NCBI GenBank assembly: GCA_018127085.1
Contig: CM030731.1
Coordinates: 62,001-126,000 of the forward strand
Length of the DNA stretch: 64,000 bases
DNA from: Pneumocystis sp. 'macacae'
Taxonomy: Eukaryota > Ascomycota > Pneumocystomycetes > Pneumocystales > Pneumocystaceae
Reading direction: 5' to 3'
The notes under the pieces: model-generated
The model's input: the letters and a program-made list of their open reading frames with translations, nothing else
Databases searched by the model: none
What the model was told of the DNA's origin: nothing
Shown: positions 60,684 to 64,000 of the stretch, piece by piece
Layout of the letters: every line of letters begins with the position of its first letter
Numbering within the stretch: the first letter of the stretch is position 1
Program-made: the position numbers and the translations under genes

Positions 60684-61410
60684 ATGTATATGTTAATAAG
60701 AAATAGAATTTATATGAACATCAAAGCTATTTTTCCATCTATTTGCGCATTATTCCGTCCTTCTTTATTACTTCCTCATATAACAGTAGAAACTTTCGCA
60801 CATATTCCTAATCATCTTTCAAATTCACTTAAAAATAGTGTAAAATGGCCACATTTGCACTTAGATGTTGATATTCGTGCAATTGTTATCGATAAAGATA
60901 ATTGTATAAGTATTCCAAAGAAACTTGAACTTTATAATGCGTATAAAGTAAATTTTTTTGTTATTTTAAAGTATTTTATTCAAAATTAAAAGGAAAAATT
61001 GGAACAACTAAAGAAAGAATTTAAAGAAAACAGGCTTTTAATTGTAAGTAATTCATCAGGAATATCAGACAAACCATATTTTCATGAGGTTTTATTGTTA
61101 AATCTTTAATTTTTCTAGAAATTTAAATTTACAGGCAACTATTCTCGAAAAAAAACTAAAGATTCCCGTATTACGACATAAAAAGAAAGTATTCTTCCAA
61201 ATATTTATGTTTTTCTTTAAAACCCTTTAGAAACCTATGTGTTTTTCTGAAGTTATGGAATATTTAAAAAGAAACACAGATGTTACTTCTCCTTCTCATG
61301 TTCTTATAATAGGAGACCGTCTTTTCACTGATGTGCTAATGGGAAATAAAATGGGTGCATGGACTATCTGGATCAGAACAGGAGTAGTTAAAAATACACA
61401 AGTCCAGTAA
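60684..61410 (+). CDS. GEP4: Mitochondrial phosphatidylglycerophosphatase Gep4
   Basis: HAD-family phosphatase that makes phosphatidylglycerol for cardiolipin at the inner membrane matrix side. Blocks are FRPSLLLPHITVETFAHIP, DIRAIVIDKDNCISIPKKLE (DKDNC nucleophile motif), LLIVSNSSG and LIIGDRLFTDVLMGNKMGAW. Four exons. Several Met codons near the start (60684 and later) leave the exact N-terminus open. About 190 residues, usual for the family. Confidence 0.92.
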
Positions 61411-62174
61411 CATTTTATTTCATTCGTTATCCTAATTCCTATAGTTTGGTTCTTTCGAGAGAACCTTATACACTATACTAAAAAAAAGCTCTGTTTCTCC
61501 ACCTCTTCCTCAAATTTAAAACATTTAATATTTTTAACAAATTATTTAAATATCTTATCATAAACTTTAATTTTTTAACATCGACGTCATTTGTTAATCA
61601 TCTTTTCTAGCCTGATTCATCCATATTTTTCAAAATGAGCATTATTTACAAAACATTTCATATTCCTTTTAATTATAATAACTCAATACCTTTTATCATC
61701 TCATTCAATTTCAATCTAGCATTTTTTGTTCTCAAGTATTTCTTCGGTCTATCTTTAACCGTATACATATCAAATACTACTAATCTATAGTTTCTCATAT
61801 ACTCAAACTGCATTTTCACTTTTTTTATTACAAAAAACATAAAGAATTATCTTTTTTATCAATGCTTTATGTCACTTATTTTACAAATTTCACATACAAA
61901 TATTCAAAAACATTTTTCCTACGAATACTCTTTTCTAAAAAAGCATTCTGTTGTCGCTTCACTTCTATTTATCTTTTTTTTTAACTTTTTTTTTAGCTTC
62001 TTTTACTTTTACTTCTTATTTTTTCTCTCACACTTCTTCCAAAAAACACTCAGTCTATCAGAAACACTCAAAAAAACTTTATATCTACTCAAAACTAGTT
62101 TTCATACATTTATTATTTTATCAACTACTACTGCACCTCTAACTTAAACTTCCATCGGGACAATCCACAACCGC
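61411..62174 (+). promoter_or_regulatory. Pyrimidine-rich upstream region of MUB1
   Basis: The plus strand is strongly C/T-rich, especially 61860-62150, which leaves overlapping open frames full of Phe, Ser and Leu with no domain. It precedes the MUB1 ATG, so it is probably promoter and 5' leader. A small inverted repeat GGTTCT...AGAACC (61448-61465) lies just after GEP4. Confidence 0.45.
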
Positions 62175-63793
62175 ATGCGAGAATCCAACTTTTGTTCTCC
62201 ATCTCAAAACCGCGCAGCGGTGGCTATTACATCTGCTTTATATGATAGACGAGCACTTGATTGCACAGCAACATTACCTCTTGTTAATTCGTTATCACAT
62301 CTTTCATTTTTAACATCAACATCATCACGTATACGAGAGATATTAACAGAAGATGAAGGTCTAGAACGTCTTGTGCGTATTCTTCAGGAAAGACGAAGAT
62401 CAGGGCGTCTAGAAGCATGGAAATGGCAGCTTGCGTTTCAGTGCGTAGTTAATATTGGTATTCGAGGATCAGAAAGAATTCGTACACGAGTAGTTGAAGC
62501 AGATATGGTTCCAGTAATTACAACAATTCTTGATGGGTTTTTACACCGAGTTGATCTTGTACGTAAAGCCCCTGGACAAGAAGGATCAAGCAGAGGAAAT
62601 ATTGGGCGGCAACTGCATGTTTCAGCGGCAACAATGGGAGCAGAAGGGGCTCCGGATGATTTCTTTGTAGAAGGAGCATTTGAGACGCTAGAAGCGCCTT
62701 TGGAAGTAAGTGCAGGGGGTTCTCAGGGAACAATAGGTTCTGGTGGATTCATAATGGAAAGCAGTATAGGAGCATACGGAAGAATTTCAGAAGATATTCA
62801 TGTTTCAGAAATGGAGATAGAAACAGAAAGGGAAGGGCAACAAAATGAGGGACAAAGCCAAGGACGACAAAGGATAGTAATAGAAAGCATAAGACAACAA
62901 TCGGGTATGTTTGGAGCTGATTCAGATGATACAAATTCGGATGATGTTGGGTCGATAAGTCGTACAAGGTTACAGCCACTCCAGCATCCATCGATAGAAT
63001 TTCCAATGCTTCAAGACTCAGTTTTGAATTTTGAGCCTGAAATATCCGAAGAGGGTTCAATGTCTGTTACTCTTGGAACAACAGTAGAAGGTCATGATCA
63101 AACTTCAGAAGGAATAGAAGAACAATCGGCACTTTTGTCACACGAATATTCATTCCATTCTATTGAAAACGGAACCTTTTCAAGTACAATTGACCAGCAT
63201 AATGAAAATGAAGTGCACTTATCAAGTGTTATACATGAAAACCACGAATTCACAGCACCTCCATCATCACAAACACCGGTGCAACCCACATCTCTAGATT
63301 CTCAGCATTTTTTTTTCAAAAATGAAGATAATGTTGTTTTTTGTTTGCAGTTATTAGCATATATATCCAAATATCCTCAACTTAGATCTTATTTTCAGAA
63401 TTCACATGATATTCCGAAACTTCGATATTATCATACCGGAGATGCAAATGACAATAAAGCTATACCGATAAATGTGTTTTCATTGGTTGAACGATTTACA
63501 TTACGTATTCATCCTACAGAAATTCAGTATTGGGCAGGCGTTATTATGAGAAATACATGCCGAAAAGATGAATCCAAAGGTGGTATTCGTCAATGTGCAT
63601 ACATAGATTGTGGAAGATGGGAAACATTTAATAGACAATTTGCAAAATGCAGGAGATGCAGGTATTTTAATAATCTATACAGTTTACCATAACTTATAAA
63701 TTAATTAGAAGAACAAAATATTGTAGTAAGCAATGTCAATCTAGAGCATGGCCTGGACATCGATGGTGGTGTAGAGAACGGAGCACTAATTAA
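62175..63793 (+). CDS. MUB1: MYND zinc-finger protein Mub1 (samB)
   Basis: Mub1/SamB partners the Ubr2 ubiquitin ligase and affects morphogenesis. The N-terminus MRESNFCSPSQNRAAVAITS, LDCTATLPLVNSLSHLSFLT and QLAFQCVVNIGIRGSERIRT with VVEADMVPVITTILD match the family closely. A long acidic, low-complexity middle follows. The C-terminal MYND finger is CAYIDCGRWETF, FAKCRRCR and, across the only intron, KYCSKQCQSRAWPGHRWWC. Stop at 63791-63793. About 520 residues. Longer exons than most genes here. Confidence 0.94.
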
Positions 63794-64000
63794 AAACAAA
63801 TCATGGGCGTTTGGTAAATAATGATAATGGACTCTTAAATTATAGTCTAATAAACACTGTATTGCATATTTGTATATATCATTTTTTGATTTTCAACTTC
63901 AAAAGTCTTTATATACCTATATCTTACAAAAGATTTATAAAAATACCTTTGTTATATCCTTTCTTGTAACCACTTATTTGCTCTTAAAAACTTATCGGAT
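63794..64000. other. AT-rich 3' region of MUB1
   Basis: The last 200 bases are AT-rich and show no coding start that can be supported. Confidence 0.5.

Noticed and set aside
61448..61465. Inverted repeat after GEP4 as a terminator
   Set aside because: The stem is only six base pairs and eukaryotic genes do not use such terminators; it may be chance.
61869..62147. Phe/Ser/Leu-rich open frames upstream of MUB1
   Set aside because: They follow from the pyrimidine-rich sequence, overlap one another in two frames and contain no recognisable domain.

Overview
The window reads as nuclear DNA of an ascomycete fungus of the Taphrinomycotina, most like Pneumocystis. The background is very AT-rich, genes are compact on both strands, and most are split by many GT-AG introns of about 35-55 nt. 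The proteins are fungal housekeeping families, several with fission-yeast-type relatives (kinesin-8, an APSES/MBF factor, an Nbp2/Skb5-like SH3 protein, a Raf2-like RFTS protein). The assignment is an inference from style and protein resemblance, not a database match. I saw no tRNA, rRNA, CRISPR array, transposon or virus.

Layout. 1-10 kb: 3' end of a RasGAP/IQGAP-type gene, kinesin-8, an SH3 protein, SSU72, SPA2. 10-14 kb: a GC-rich block with an Ent3-type epsin, cyclophilin A, RER1 and the 3' part of an ELMO-domain gene. 14-26 kb: arginyl-tRNA synthetase, a large THADA/TRM732 gene, cytochrome b5 reductase, SDH2. 26-38 kb: an MBF-type factor, GSH1, ALG10, RRN11, a BAR protein, NOG1. 39-45 kb: SPT4, ROK1, ATP20, RNR2, SRP21; a second GC-rich block covers the 3' half of ROK1, ATP20 and RNR2. 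45-64 kb: an unrecognised small gene, LAS1, NAD kinase, glyoxalase II, YPT7, CIA2, the RFTS protein, centrin, GEP4 and MUB1. Long gaps (for example 25.3-26.4, 38.3-39.6, 52.3-53.5, 54.1-55.4 and 59.0-60.7 kb) are extremely AT-rich and show no gene.

The strongest unusual signals are regional. Two islands of a few kb change from AT-rich to GC-rich codons within single genes (SPA2, ROK1) while the proteins stay intact. Both hold telomere-like AACCCT motifs, and island introns carry CTGAC-like branch sites. Promoters form a plausible cell-cycle circuit: five ACGCG cores lie just upstream of RNR2, the factor expected to read such sites is encoded at 26.4-28.5 kb, and its own upstream region holds clustered RFX X-box-like palindromes. 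The same palindrome, perfect or near-perfect, occurs near RER1, between the ELMO and arginyl-tRNA synthetase genes, and upstream of NOG1. Other oddities are two likely GC-AG introns, a 14-nt microexon in SDH2, a DEGD box in ROK1, and paired start codons that could target one gene product to mitochondria and cytosol.
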